Positions 53,552-63,037 are shown, counted from the stretch's first letter. The stretch is 64,000 nucleotides of DNA from Brevibacterium spongiae (GCF_026168515.1 NZ_CP093443.1:3348001-3412000); one strand, 5' to 3'. Made by a program: numbers and translations. Notes: generated by a model not told the origin, from the letters alone.

Positions 53552-53585
53552 TTGCAAAGCCTTCTTTGCAAGCGTATCTTTGCAG
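53552..53585 (+). promoter_or_regulatory. Promoter with overlapping operator, ArsR-type gene
   Basis: TTGCAA (53552-53557) and TATCTT (53575-53580) are 17 bp apart. The ATG follows the -10 by 6 nt, so the mRNA is leaderless. TTGCAAAG-N4-CTTTGCAA (53552-53571) is a perfect palindrome over the -35, and a third half site, CTTTGCAG, reaches 53585. Autoregulation by the gene's product is likely. Confidence 0.7.
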
Positions 53586-53586
53586 T

Positions 53587-54198
53587 ATGCATGAGGAGAT
53601 CACACATCCGAACGGTGTTCGCGAAATCAGCACATCGGCCCTCAAGGGCCTGGCCCATCCCCTGCGGACGGCGATCTACGATGCGCTGTCGACGCTGGGG
53701 CCGCAGACGGCGACGAGCCTGGCCAAGCGCCTCGGCGAATCGTCGGGATCGACGAGCTATCACCTGCGCCAACTCGCTCGCCACCGGCTCATCCGCGAAG
53801 TCGAGGGCCAGCACAGCGGACGGGAGAAGTGGTGGGAGCGGATCCCTGGAGCCATGAAGGTACCGGGGCCCGAAAGCGATCTGGACCCCTCGACACGGAC
53901 CGCCTCCCACTACGTCAACCGTGAGCTCGTGCGCAATATGCACCGCAACTTCGCGGACTTCGTCGATGCGGCCTACGACGATCGGCGGCTGCCCACCGAC
54001 TGGGTCGAAGCCTCCGCCAGCGATACGAGCAACCTGCGCCTGACGAAGGAGCAGCTGGCGGAGGTCGCCGCCGAATACGAGAGAACGGTCATGGCACTCA
54101 TCAACACCTATCGCGGCCGCAACGATCCGGGGTCGCGCCCGGTGCAGATCCAGTTCTATGCCTTCCCCCTGATCGATGGAGAGGAAACACCATCATGA
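53587..54198 (+). CDS. ArsR-type winged-helix regulator
   Basis: A 203-residue regulator with a winged helix (about 15-85): LKGLAHPLRTAIYDALSTLG, then ESSGSTSYHLRQLARHRLIR as recognition helix, then a wing. The C-terminal half is helical and may sense a ligand or form dimers. No Cys metal site is seen. A palindrome over its promoter suggests self-repression. It is divergent from the M4 protease and coupled to a small gene by ATGA. Confidence 0.88.
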   Translation: MHEEITHPNGVREISTSALKGLAHPLRTAIYDALSTLGPQTATSLAKRLGESSGSTSYHLRQLARHRLIREVEGQHSGREKWWERIPGAMKVPGPESDLDPSTRTASHYVNRELVRNMHRNFADFVDAAYDDRRLPTDWVEASASDTSNLRLTKEQLAEVAAEYERTVMALINTYRGRNDPGSRPVQIQFYAFPLIDGEETPS

Positions 54199-54491
54199 GC
54201 ACGCTCACCCCACCCATCCGCCCGCCGCTTGCCGACCAGCACCGACGCATCGTCGAACGCACGGTCATCGTCACCCGCGAAATCGTCGTCGACAGCGGTG
54301 ACGACACGTCCGCCGAGGCGGCCGGACTCGACCGCTTGGTCCTGCGCCTGGCACTGTGGCTGGTCGAACGCCGCCGCGTCCGGTCCCGCGTCCGGTCCCT
54401 GCGCGTTCGCACCGATCCCGCGGAGATGTCGCGCCGAGTCGACGCCGCGAAGCAGCGCCACCTCGACCGGTACCACGGGCTGCCCTTCTGA
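54195..54491 (+). CDS. Small basic hypothetical protein
   Basis: A 98-residue protein rich in Arg (LERRRVRSRVRSLRVR-like centre) with a conserved-looking C terminus (AKQRHLDRYHGLPF). Overlap with the regulator gene (ATGA) suggests it belongs to the same operon. No membrane segment or known domain is seen; the function is unknown. GCACGCTCACC, at its start, recurs at about 54508 and 54571 in the following gap. Confidence 0.7.
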   Translation: MSTLTPPIRPPLADQHRRIVERTVIVTREIVVDSGDDTSAEAAGLDRLVLRLALWLVERRRVRSRVRSLRVRTDPAEMSRRVDAAKQRHLDRYHGLPF

Positions 54492-54635
54492 TCGGGATTG
54501 TCAGCGGAGCACGCTCACCGGGCGGCTCGGCATCTCAACCCGATCGCCGTTTCCACACGCCTGCTCAACGGGGCACGCTCACCCGGGGGCCACCTCGGCG
54601 AGGGACCACCCTAAGGGTCGCCCACTATGAGTCGT

Positions 54636-55862
54636 CTACGAGTCCTCGGTCGTCGGCGGGAAGACGACGAGGGTGATGACGATGATGATCATGAAGAACG
54701 TCGTGAGGAATGTCGGGATCGGGATGATCGGGTCGGCGAGGATGAGCAGCGCGCACACGGGCACGACCGTGTTGACCACGGCATTCGCATTGGCGCGGAT
54801 CGCGAGCACCCACACGCCGAGGACGAACACGACGATGGGCACCGACACCGTGAACGTCGCCAGCACAGGGTCGAGGGCGCTGTTGCCGAGCTGGGAATCA
54901 GCCTCGACGCCGACCCCGGCAGAGAACGCACCGGCCGCCGCGAAGATGAAGTAGTGGCCGTAGCCGTACTTCAGCGAACCTCCCAGGCTGCCGATGGCAC
55001 GATGGTGCGGCGGCCAGAAGTAGATCCACCACATGGCCGCGGTGACGATCAGGCACAGCAGTCCGAGCGAGATGAGCGGGACGATGTCCGCCACCTCGCC
55101 GAGGGCGTCGAAGACCGCATTCGCCGAGGCCAGCAGGCTCTCACCGAGGACGATGATGGTGAAGCAGCCATAGCGTTCGGTGATGTGATCCGGGTGCCAT
55201 GGAGTGGTGCCGCGGGTTTCGGCGATGACCGGGATCGAGATCTCGGCGAGGATGAGCAGACCCAGCCCGACCGCCCGCATCGTCGGATCATCGATGGCCA
55301 GCCACGCCACCCACAGAATCTGGGCGATGCCGATCCCGGCCGCGTAGACGATCGTCGTCCACCGTGCCGTCCCGGCCCCGCGGGCGGCGCGCAGCCATTG
55401 GGAGATCATGATGATCCGCATGAGAACGTAGCCGGCGATGAGCAGCCGGAAGTCCTCACTCTCGAAGACCGGACCGATGCCCGCGGCGAGGACGAGCACC
55501 CCGCCCATCTGCACGATCGTCAGCAGCCGGTAGAGCCAGTCATCGGTGTCGAACGAGGTGGCGAACCACGTGAAGTTCATCCACGCCCACCAGATCGCGA
55601 AGAACACGAGCAGATAGCTGATCACGCCCTCGCCGAGGCGGCCCGCCGTGACCGTGTCATGGAGGTGTGATGCGGCGATCGAGACGGCGATGACGAAGAC
55701 GAGATCGAAGAAGAGTTCGAGTGTGCTCGCAGCCCGTCCGGGTTCGTTCGGATCACGCGGGCGCATGGGGCTGAGTCGGAAGCGCGTCGGCGCAGTCCGG
55801 GCGTTGTCGGCGGCAGTGCCGTTTCGTGCGGTATCGCCGGTCGGTGACTTCGACGTGGCCAT
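54636..55862 (-). CDS. Low-temperature requirement protein A (LtrA) family
   Basis: A 408-residue membrane protein of about ten helices. It carries the LtrA signatures STLELFFDLVFVIAVS, AIWWAWMNFTWFATSFDTDD and ERYGCFTIIVLGESLLA. LtrA was named in Listeria for growth in the cold; its molecular function is unknown. The ATG at 55862 begins a hydrophilic N terminus. It is divergent from the next MFS gene. Confidence 0.9.
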   Translation of the reverse strand: MATSKSPTGDTARNGTAADNARTAPTRFRLSPMRPRDPNEPGRAASTLELFFDLVFVIAVSIAASHLHDTVTAGRLGEGVISYLLVFFAIWWAWMNFTWFATSFDTDDWLYRLLTIVQMGGVLVLAAGIGPVFESEDFRLLIAGYVLMRIIMISQWLRAARGAGTARWTTIVYAAGIGIAQILWVAWLAIDDPTMRAVGLGLLILAEISIPVIAETRGTTPWHPDHITERYGCFTIIVLGESLLASANAVFDALGEVADIVPLISLGLLCLIVTAAMWWIYFWPPHHRAIGSLGGSLKYGYGHYFIFAAAGAFSAGVGVEADSQLGNSALDPVLATFTVSVPIVVFVLGVWVLAIRANANAVVNTVVPVCALLILADPIIPIPTFLTTFFMIIIVITLVVFPPTTEDS

Positions 55863-55967
55863 GGGCCCTCCAGATGGTCGGTCGCTGTGCCCGAATATTC
55901 TATGACCGCCCGGCGGCCGTAGAACAAGGCCGACGCGTCCTCGGCCTCGACGCAGTGCGGCCTCAAC

Positions 55968-55973
55968 TAAGCT
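55968..55973 (+). promoter_or_regulatory. -10 box for a leaderless MFS start
   Basis: TAAGCT lies 6 nt before the GTG at 55980 and no ribosome site is seen. Confidence 0.45.
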
Positions 55974-55979
55974 TGCCGT

Positions 55980-57284
55980 GTGCTCAAACCCATCCTGTGG
56001 CCGGTGCTCGTGCCGTTCGCCCTCTTCGCCGTCGGCTTGGGTGCGATCATGCCGATCCTCGTCCTCGGGGCGCTGTCGCTGGGGTCGACGCAGGCGTTCG
56101 CGGCAGCCATCGTCGGCATCATGGGGGCCGTGTCCCTGGCGGCGACGGTGCCGGCCGGGATCCTCATCGACCGCCTCGGCGATTTCCGGGCCATGGCCGT
56201 GGCCACGGGCGCCGCGATCATCGTCCTCGGCGCGATCGTGGCCTCCTTCATCTGGGATTCGCCGTATTCGCTCATCGTCTACACGCTCGCGCTCATGGTC
56301 TTCGGCCCGGTCTCCGATGTGTGGAGCCTCGCCCGGCAGGCTGTGGTCGCCGAGGTGATGCCGGCGGCCGATCTCGCAAAGGCGATGACCGCACTCGGCG
56401 GCACTCAGCGGGTCGGCAACCTCATCGGACCGATGATCGGCGCCGGTCTCATGCTCGTCTTCCCCATCTGGTCGGTGTTCGTCTTCTCGGCGCTCACCGC
56501 GGTCGCTGCGATCGTCATCATGGCTCTGCCGATCGCGCAGATCCCCGGCTTCGACGATCACCGCGGTTCCGCTTCGGCGAAGGATTCCGGCACCGAGGCG
56601 GCTCCCTCCACCGAGGCGGCAGATGCCGTCGATGGGAACGTCGCCCATCCTCGGCGCGGGAAGAAGAAGGATCGCCGCCCGCCTCTCGAGGTGCGCTGGA
56701 AATCGGTCGTCCTCACCGGTGTCACGATCATCGCGCTGGCCGCCGCCCGCGCCGCACAACCCGTGGTCGTCCAGTTGTGGGGCGTGGAGATCGGGCTGCA
56801 CAAGTCGTCGATCTCGCTCATCATCGCCTTCGGCGCCGGACTCGAACTCATCGTCATGTTCCTCGGTGCCTACATCAAGGACCACCTCGGCCGGGTCGCG
56901 ACCCTCGTCGCGTGCCTGTCCATCTTCGGCACCGGGTTCGTCATCATGGTCGCGAAACCGGATCTGTCGGGCATGGTCATCGCCGCTGCGGTCATGGCCT
57001 TCGGCAACGGCCTCGGGGCGGGTGTGAACATGACGATCGGGGCAGATCTCTCCCCCGCGATCGGCCGCCCCCGGTTCCTCGGCATCTGGGCGATCTTCAA
57101 CAACGGCGGCAAGCTCGGCGGGCCGACCCTGCTCTCGCTCATCATCACCGTGACCTCGTTGCGGTTCGGGGTGCTGTTCCCGGGACTTCTCGCTCTCCTC
57201 GGCGCGGTGTGGATCCTCGTCTGGGCCCGCCAGGTGGGGCTGCCCGGCCGTCGCGGACGCCTCGACCCGCCGCACTCGGACTGA
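55980..57284 (+). CDS. MFS transporter
   Basis: A 434-residue protein with 12 membrane segments, the loop 2-3 motif GILIDRLGDFRAM and a central cytoplasmic loop (about 195-235) rich in Ala, Glu and Lys. The N terminus LWPVLVPFALFAVGLGAIMP and VWSLARQAVVAEVMP resemble drug or metabolite efflux MFS proteins. The substrate is unknown. The GTG start is probably leaderless. Confidence 0.88.
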   Translation: MLKPILWPVLVPFALFAVGLGAIMPILVLGALSLGSTQAFAAAIVGIMGAVSLAATVPAGILIDRLGDFRAMAVATGAAIIVLGAIVASFIWDSPYSLIVYTLALMVFGPVSDVWSLARQAVVAEVMPAADLAKAMTALGGTQRVGNLIGPMIGAGLMLVFPIWSVFVFSALTAVAAIVIMALPIAQIPGFDDHRGSASAKDSGTEAAPSTEAADAVDGNVAHPRRGKKKDRRPPLEVRWKSVVLTGVTIIALAAARAAQPVVVQLWGVEIGLHKSSISLIIAFGAGLELIVMFLGAYIKDHLGRVATLVACLSIFGTGFVIMVAKPDLSGMVIAAAVMAFGNGLGAGVNMTIGADLSPAIGRPRFLGIWAIFNNGGKLGGPTLLSLIITVTSLRFGVLFPGLLALLGAVWILVWARQVGLPGRRGRLDPPHSD

Positions 57285-57458
57285 GGAGTGGGCGGGCCGC
57301 ACACGGGCACGCGTCATTCGAGCGCAGGGCGGGCGGCGCACTGCGAGCTGAGCATGGGCTGCGGCTCTCAGCACCGTGGTCGGTCAACGGTCTAGTCTGG
57401 GAGTGACCGATTCGACGATGTTCGGCTGAGACCCCGAACAGGATCAGGAGAGTCATCG

Positions 57459-59471
57459 ATGGAAGCGCTGGACGTCGGCGGATATGTGCTGGTGAGCCTG
57501 GCAGCACTCGTCTTCCTCTTCCTGCAGTCGTGGTTCGCCGCCACCGTGGTCCGTCGCGTCGTCGGCGTTCCCACCGGCTGGCCGCGCACGCTCGCCGTCG
57601 GTCTCGTCATGAGCGCCGTCGTGGCCGTGACCGTCCAGTACCTCTACCGAGCCGGCACCGGTCAGAACGCCAGCGGCCTCGACGTCTCCCCCGGTGTCGC
57701 GGGGCTGTTCATGGTGCTCGCCCTCGGCTGGATCTTCGCCCTGGGCGTCGGCGCCCTCGTCATGCTCGAGGCCGCCTTTCCCACCGGCTCCCTGCCCGGC
57801 CCGCAGTCGCTGTTCTTCGGCTGGAAGTCGCGCCGTCGCCGCGCCCGCCGCTACGCCCAGGTCGTGTCGATCGCGGTCCGGCACGGACTCGGCTCCCAGC
57901 TGCGCGGCTTCGGCGGGGATTCGCCGGGCCGCGAGGTCAAGACCGCGCGAGCGCTCAAGGACTCCCTCGCCGAGGCGGGGGTGACCTTCGTCAAGCTCGG
58001 TCAGATGCTCTCGACCCGGCGAGACATCCTCCCCCCGGTCTTCGTCCGTGAGCTCGAGACCCTGCAGACCCAGGTCACCCCCGAACCCTGGTCGGTCATC
58101 GAACCGGCCATCGAGGAGCGGCTCGGCCGACCGATCGGAGAGGTCTTCTCCCGGATCGGCTCCACACCGCTGGCGGCCGCCTCGGTGGCGCAGGTGCACG
58201 AGGCGACGCTGCGCGACGGCACCGAGGTCATCGTCAAGGTACAGCGCCCAAAGGCGCTCAATCAGGTCACGCAGGATCTCGACATCATCCTGCGGTTGGC
58301 GGCGTGGCTGAACAAGACGACGACCTGGGGCAGGGATCTGGGTGTGAAATCACTGGCCGCAGGGTTCGCGAACACGCTCGAAGAGGAACTCGACTACCGG
58401 ATCGAGTTGGACAACATGGCCAGCATCGAGGCCTCTCTCAAACGGTCGGGGAAGTTCGACGTCACCGTTCCCCACGGCTATCCGGAGCTCAGCGGCGAAC
58501 GACTGCTGGTCATGGATCGGCTGCCCGGCCAGCCTGTCTCGCGGGCGGGCGCACTGCTGGGCGGGCTCAGCACGGCCGAGCGGTCCCGGTTGGCGACGAC
58601 GCTGTTGGGGGCCACGCTCGAACAGATCATCGGCGACGGGATCTTCCATGCCGATCTGCATGCCGGCAACATCTTCATCACCCCCGACGGAAAGCTGGGC
58701 CTGCTCGACTTCGGTGCCGTCGGTCGACTCGATCCGGGCACGCAGACGTCGCTGGGCCTCATGCTCTATTCGATCGACCAGAATGACAGCGCCGGAGCCA
58801 CCGATGCCCTCATCGAACTCCTCGGACGTCCCGACGGGCTCGATGACCGGGAAGTCGAACGCGCTGTCGGTGAGCTCCTGCTGCGCTACGGCGGAGGCAC
58901 CCGGGCCACACAGGGGCAGAAGCTCTTCGACGACCTGTTCAACCTCGTGCTCGCGCATCGGTTCTCCGTGCCTGCGCCGATCAGCGCCGCCTTCCGGGCG
59001 ATGGCCTCAGTGGAGGGTGCACTGCTGACGATCGACCCGAAATTCGACGTCGTGGAGGTGTCCCGCAAGGAGGGCAACAGGCTCGTGAGGGCGAAGCTCA
59101 AGGGCACGAAGCTCACCGATGAACTGCAGCGTCGGGCCCTGCAGCTGATGCCGATGATCGACCGGATGCCGCGTCGGATCAACAAGATCACCGAGGACCT
59201 CGAGCACGGTCGGTTCTCGATGAACATGCGTGTCCTCGAGAACTCGTCGGATCGTCGCTTCCTCACCGGCCTGTTCCAGCAGCTCATCGTCGCCGTCCTC
59301 GCCGGAGCCGCAGTGGTGGGCGCGATCATGCTCATCACCAGCGATGAGGGACCGCTGCTGACGAAGGACATCCACCTGTATTCGTTCTTCGGCTTCGTGC
59401 TGCTCTTCGGCGGTTTCGTGCTGAGCATGCGCTCCCTCATGCTCGTGTTCAAACGCGACGGCGACGGGTAG
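57459..59471 (+). CDS. ABC1/AarF/UbiB family atypical kinase
   Basis: A 670-residue membrane protein with three N-terminal helices (about 8-30, 45-62 and 78-100). The atypical kinase domain (about 170-450) has the KxGQ motif FVKLGQMLSTR, the Ala-rich loop AAASVAQVHEA in place of a P-loop, the VIVKVQRP Lys, EELDYRIELDN, FHADLHAGNIFI and LLDFGAVG (Asp). Two more helices lie at the C terminus (about 610-665). The family acts in quinone and lipid handling. CAGGAGAG precedes the ATG. Confidence 0.92.
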   Translation: MEALDVGGYVLVSLAALVFLFLQSWFAATVVRRVVGVPTGWPRTLAVGLVMSAVVAVTVQYLYRAGTGQNASGLDVSPGVAGLFMVLALGWIFALGVGALVMLEAAFPTGSLPGPQSLFFGWKSRRRRARRYAQVVSIAVRHGLGSQLRGFGGDSPGREVKTARALKDSLAEAGVTFVKLGQMLSTRRDILPPVFVRELETLQTQVTPEPWSVIEPAIEERLGRPIGEVFSRIGSTPLAAASVAQVHEATLRDGTEVIVKVQRPKALNQVTQDLDIILRLAAWLNKTTTWGRDLGVKSLAAGFANTLEEELDYRIELDNMASIEASLKRSGKFDVTVPHGYPELSGERLLVMDRLPGQPVSRAGALLGGLSTAERSRLATTLLGATLEQIIGDGIFHADLHAGNIFITPDGKLGLLDFGAVGRLDPGTQTSLGLMLYSIDQNDSAGATDALIELLGRPDGLDDREVERAVGELLLRYGGGTRATQGQKLFDDLFNLVLAHRFSVPAPISAAFRAMASVEGALLTIDPKFDVVEVSRKEGNRLVRAKLKGTKLTDELQRRALQLMPMIDRMPRRINKITEDLEHGRFSMNMRVLENSSDRRFLTGLFQQLIVAVLAGAAVVGAIMLITSDEGPLLTKDIHLYSFFGFVLLFGGFVLSMRSLMLVFKRDGDG

Positions 59472-59533
59472 CGGTCGGAAAAGAAGAAGCTCCGCGCTTC
59501 GCTGATTTCAGCGGTGTACGGGGCTTGCTCGTG

Positions 59534-59609
59534 TGGAGCCCCCTGTCAGACTCGAACTGACGACCTTCGCTTTACAAGAGCGGTGCTCTACCAACTGAGC
59601 TAAGGAGGC
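59534..59609 (-). tRNA. tRNA-Thr (UGU)
   Basis: A cloverleaf on the minus strand with acceptor GCCTCCT/AGGGGGC, anticodon loop CTTGTAA (TGT, reading ACA), T-arm GTCAG-TTCGAGT-CTGAC, and CCA encoded. It stands between the UbiB gene and the DsbA-like gene. Confidence 0.95.
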
Positions 59610-59685
59610 GTGACGCAGACCGAGCATCTGCACCTACACGATAGTAGTCCATGGTCCACGCCCGCCACAAAACCGCGCGGATGAC

Positions 59686-59721
59686 GAAGGCCGGGCCCCA
59701 CCTCGGCGGGGTCCGGCCTTC
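59686..59721. terminator. Terminator after the DsbA-like gene
   Basis: GAAGGCCGG-CCCC and GGGG-CCGGCCTTC arms form a 14-bp stem (one G-T pair) about 59 bp past the minus-strand stop. Confidence 0.7.
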
Positions 59722-59779
59722 TCATGGTTTCAACCGATCGAATGGATCCGTTCGATCTGTTCCGAGCAGTCTCGGGCTC

Positions 59780-60640
59780 TCAGCCCTTGAACTCGCCGGT
59801 GGCCTTGAGAATCTCGGTGGCCAGGGCCTGCGGATCGCCCGTCTTGTCGGTCTGCTTGCCGTTGATGAGCACCCACGGGGTGGCTTCGACTCCCGCATCG
59901 AGCCCGTCCTGGGTCGACTTTTCCACGAACTTCTCGAAGCTCTTGTCGGTCACGCAGGACTTCACGGTCTGCTCGGCATCGGATGAGAGTGTCTTCGAGG
60001 TGTCGACGCCCACTTTCTCGGCGACCTTGAGCAGCTCTTCGTCGGTGCGTCCCTCGCCGCCTTCCTCAGGCTGTTGGGCATACAGTGCTTCGAAGAGACC
60101 AACGGCCTTGTCGGGCTGGCTGTCGACGACACATGCGGCGAGGTTCGCCGCGCGGGTCGAGTACTCGTTGCCGCTGGACATTCGGTCGAGGAACGACACC
60201 GGCTTGTAGTTGATCACGACCGAACCTTCGTCGGCGAGCTTCTTGAGCATCGACGCGTTAGCCTGTTCGAAAGCCTGGCACGCGGGGCACTGGAAGTCGA
60301 GGTAGACGGTGACTGTGGCTGCGTCCTTCTTCGTACCGGCTTCACTGGCTGTGGGCAGGTCCGAAGTCTTGCCTTCAGGCATGTTCAGCGGCTGCACGAG
60401 TGCGTCGTCCTTGCCGATGGAGATACCGCCGGCAACGTAGTTATCGGGATTCGTGGCCGGCTTGCTCTGCTGAAAGATGAGCACACCGACGACGGCCAGA
60501 ACAGCGACGATGACGACACCGATTCCGGCGTAGAGGATCGTCTTCGCGGTCTTCTCCTTCTTCGCCTGGTTCGCTGCGATCTGGCGGGCGTTCTCGCGTG
60601 CCCTGTTCCGCTTGTCGTCTCCGGAGCTGTTCTTCGCCAT
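59780..60640 (-). CDS. DsbA-like membrane-anchored thiol oxidoreductase
   Basis: The 286-residue protein has a basic N terminus, one membrane helix (about 34-56, ILYAGIGVVIVAVLAVVGVL) and an extracytoplasmic thioredoxin_4/DsbA-type domain. The active site is CPAC in YLDFQCPACQAFE and the cis-Pro is in EATPWVLING. Two further Cys (AACVVD, KSCVTD) may form a structural disulfide. It probably introduces or maintains disulfides in exported proteins. GAGGAACA precedes the ATG. Confidence 0.92.
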   Translation of the reverse strand: MAKNSSGDDKRNRARENARQIAANQAKKEKTAKTILYAGIGVVIVAVLAVVGVLIFQQSKPATNPDNYVAGGISIGKDDALVQPLNMPEGKTSDLPTASEAGTKKDAATVTVYLDFQCPACQAFEQANASMLKKLADEGSVVINYKPVSFLDRMSSGNEYSTRAANLAACVVDSQPDKAVGLFEALYAQQPEEGGEGRTDEELLKVAEKVGVDTSKTLSSDAEQTVKSCVTDKSFEKFVEKSTQDGLDAGVEATPWVLINGKQTDKTGDPQALATEILKATGEFKG

Positions 60641-60757
60641 TGTTCCTCACATTGGATCGTCTGACATCGGTGCGGCCTGAGGCCCGAACGGTACGGGACG
60701 GCTTCCGCGACCCGACGGCACCACTGTACCGAAATCAGGTCTATGCCGACTCCCAGA

Positions 60758-60786
60758 AATATTCAAGGTTCAACTACAACGTTCAA
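60758..60786 (-). promoter_or_regulatory. Promoter of the DsbA-like gene
   Basis: On the minus strand TTGAAC (60786-60781) and AATATT (60763-60758) are 17 bp apart. A direct repeat GTAGTTGAAC with 13-bp period covers the -35, so a regulator may bind there. Confidence 0.6.
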
Positions 60787-60857
60787 CTACCTGCAGTCTG
60801 CGTCGACGATTCAGCCCTGCAGGGACCGATCATTCAGCGCGCGAGAACAGGTCCTGC

Positions 60858-62975
60858 TCACACCTGTCCGGGAAGATGGTCGAACGGATTGAAGGTCAAC
60901 GGCCACCACGACATCGCGGCACCTGCCTGGATGACCATGACGGCGAGGATCATGAGCAGCGCGATCACAGCCAACGCGATGAGCCGTCCGAGCTGATTGC
61001 GCGTCGCCCCCGAGACCAGCAGCCGCGAACCGAAGCGCAGGCTCGACGCGCCGGGACCGACCCACAGCACGAGGGCGCCCGCAGCTCCGGCCATCCACAC
61101 CGACCACTGTTCGGAGTCTCCGCTGGGCACGATCCCGCCGATGTCGAGGCGGGTGAGCACGAGCGCGGCAACACCCGCGATCGCCGGCAGAATGAATGAG
61201 GCGACAGACGTCAGGACAGAGGCCGCAACGGCCCCCGGCGCCGAGGCGAGCGCCCGCCCGAATCCGCCCGTGTCCAGTCCGCGGTCGAACCGATACCGCT
61301 GGACCTTCCGGTCCAGACGCGTGCCCGTGCGGGCGAGGACCGACCAGATGAGCGCAACGAGAACGATGACCAACGGGCTCAGCGGCATGACGGCCACCCC
61401 GAGCACGATGAGGCCGAAGACGACCCAACCGCCGCTGCGGACCCGGCGATGCGTCATCGGCATCCACGGCTGCCCGCCGGGCTGAATGCCCTGGCCGCCA
61501 GGTTGCATCCCCTGCCCGCCGGGCCCGCCCGGGCCGCCGCGGCCGGCCCATGGGCCCTGCCCCTGTGGCTGCATGCCCTGGCCGTTCGACCCGACGAAGC
61601 CCTGAGCCTGTCCGGGTGCGAGTCCCTGCCCCGGGCGGCCCTGTCCGGGATGGACCTGTCCCGGCTGGGCGAATCCGGATCTGCCGAGATCGGCACCGGC
61701 CATCGGGGATCCCGGTCCCGCCTGGATATTGCCGTTGGGGCTGCCGATCGGCGGAGCGGTTCCCTGCTGCGGTTGGCCGGGCATCCGCCCGCCGTACTGC
61801 CCTGCTCCGTGACCGGATGCATGATTGGTCGGCCGGCTTGCGCCGGGATACTGCGGCGACCCGCCGGGAGCTCCCGGATACGGTCCGGGACCACCCTGAC
61901 CGGGACCGGCCTGACCTGAGCTGCCCTGACCGGGACCGGCCTGACCTGAGCTGCCCTGACCGGGCCCGGCCTGACCCGGTCCTCCCTGCCCCGGTCCTCC
62001 CTGGCCTGGACTGCCCTGACCCGCACCATATGCGGCAGCGCCGCCGAGAGCCGCACCGCCCAAGGCCGCACCGCCGTATCCGGCACCGGGTCCGTCGTCG
62101 ACGGCGGGCATGACCGCGGTTCCGCTCGGTGAGCGCTGCGCTCCGCCAGAGCTCGCGCTGGGTCCCGATCCGAGCTGCGGCATCCGTCCTGATTCGATGT
62201 CGACGAGCGCGTCGAGGATCATCTGCCCCGACGGGCGGCGTTCGGGTTTCGGGTCGAGGCAGGCGCCGATGAGCGGGACGAAGTTCTTCGGTGCCCCGTC
62301 GAGGTCGAACTTGCCCATGGCCACGCGCCCGAGCACGGCCTCCAGTGGTCCCGAACCATAGGGGTTGCGGCCGGTCGCGGCGAACGCCATCGTCGCCGCC
62401 CACCCCCACCAGTCGGTCTTCTCGCTCGAGGGTTTGCCGTCGGCGATCTCCGGGGACAGGTAGCCGGGTGTGCCCATGACCAGGCCGGTCGCGGTCACTC
62501 GCACCTCGTCGGCGACCTGGGCGATGCCGAAGTCGATGACCATGGGTTCACCGTCCATGATCATCACGTTCGCGGGTTTGAGGTCTCGGTGGATGACCCC
62601 GGCGTCGTGGACGGCGTTGAGGGAGTCGAGGAGGGCGTGGCCGAAGTGGACGAGTTCATCCTCGGCGAAGGGCCCGTTGTCGCGGACGTCATCGGACAGG
62701 GTCTGCCCGTCGACGAATTCGGTGATGATGAACGGCTGCGCGGAATCGAGCTCGGCGTCGAGCACCTCGGCGATGCGGGGATGGCGGATGCGGCGCAGGG
62801 TCCGGGTTTCTCGGGCCAGCCGCTTGCGCGCGGTCTCGTCATTGGCGATGTGAGGGTGCAGCACTTTGACCGCGACCGGGTTGTTTCCGCCGTCGACACC
62901 GAGGTAGACGACACCCATGCCGCCCGAGCCGAGCTCCTCGATGAGGCGGTAGCCTCCCAGTTCCTGTTCCATCAC
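60858..62975 (-). CDS. Membrane Ser/Thr protein kinase, PknB-like
   Basis: A 705-residue kinase: Gly loop LGSGGMGVVYLG, Lys in PVAVKVL, catalytic HRDLKPANVM, DFG in IDFGIAQV, activation segment GTPGYLSPE (about 8-270). A long Gly/Pro/Gln linker (about 330-520) with PGQGGPGQ and SSGQAGPGQG repeats follows, then about five membrane helices (540-700). No PASTA domains are present. The GTG at 62975 follows TAGGCT by 7 nt (leaderless); ATG at 62972 is the alternative. It is divergent from otsA. Confidence 0.93.
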   Translation of the reverse strand: MMEQELGGYRLIEELGSGGMGVVYLGVDGGNNPVAVKVLHPHIANDETARKRLARETRTLRRIRHPRIAEVLDAELDSAQPFIITEFVDGQTLSDDVRDNGPFAEDELVHFGHALLDSLNAVHDAGVIHRDLKPANVMIMDGEPMVIDFGIAQVADEVRVTATGLVMGTPGYLSPEIADGKPSSEKTDWWGWAATMAFAATGRNPYGSGPLEAVLGRVAMGKFDLDGAPKNFVPLIGACLDPKPERRPSGQMILDALVDIESGRMPQLGSGPSASSGGAQRSPSGTAVMPAVDDGPGAGYGGAALGGAALGGAAAYGAGQGSPGQGGPGQGGPGQAGPGQGSSGQAGPGQGSSGQAGPGQGGPGPYPGAPGGSPQYPGASRPTNHASGHGAGQYGGRMPGQPQQGTAPPIGSPNGNIQAGPGSPMAGADLGRSGFAQPGQVHPGQGRPGQGLAPGQAQGFVGSNGQGMQPQGQGPWAGRGGPGGPGGQGMQPGGQGIQPGGQPWMPMTHRRVRSGGWVVFGLIVLGVAVMPLSPLVIVLVALIWSVLARTGTRLDRKVQRYRFDRGLDTGGFGRALASAPGAVAASVLTSVASFILPAIAGVAALVLTRLDIGGIVPSGDSEQWSVWMAGAAGALVLWVGPGASSLRFGSRLLVSGATRNQLGRLIALAVIALLMILAVMVIQAGAAMSWWPLTFNPFDHLPGQV

Positions 62976-63037
62976 CTGGCCAAGCCTAGTCGAGCGGGTA
63001 CAGTTCATTCCAAGGACCGACACAGGAGGAGGCGCAG

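Noticed and set aside
54628..57374. Long antisense or overlapping ORFs across LtrA and the MFS gene
   Set aside because: They are high-GC frame shadows with Arg/Asp/His-rich translation and no motif.
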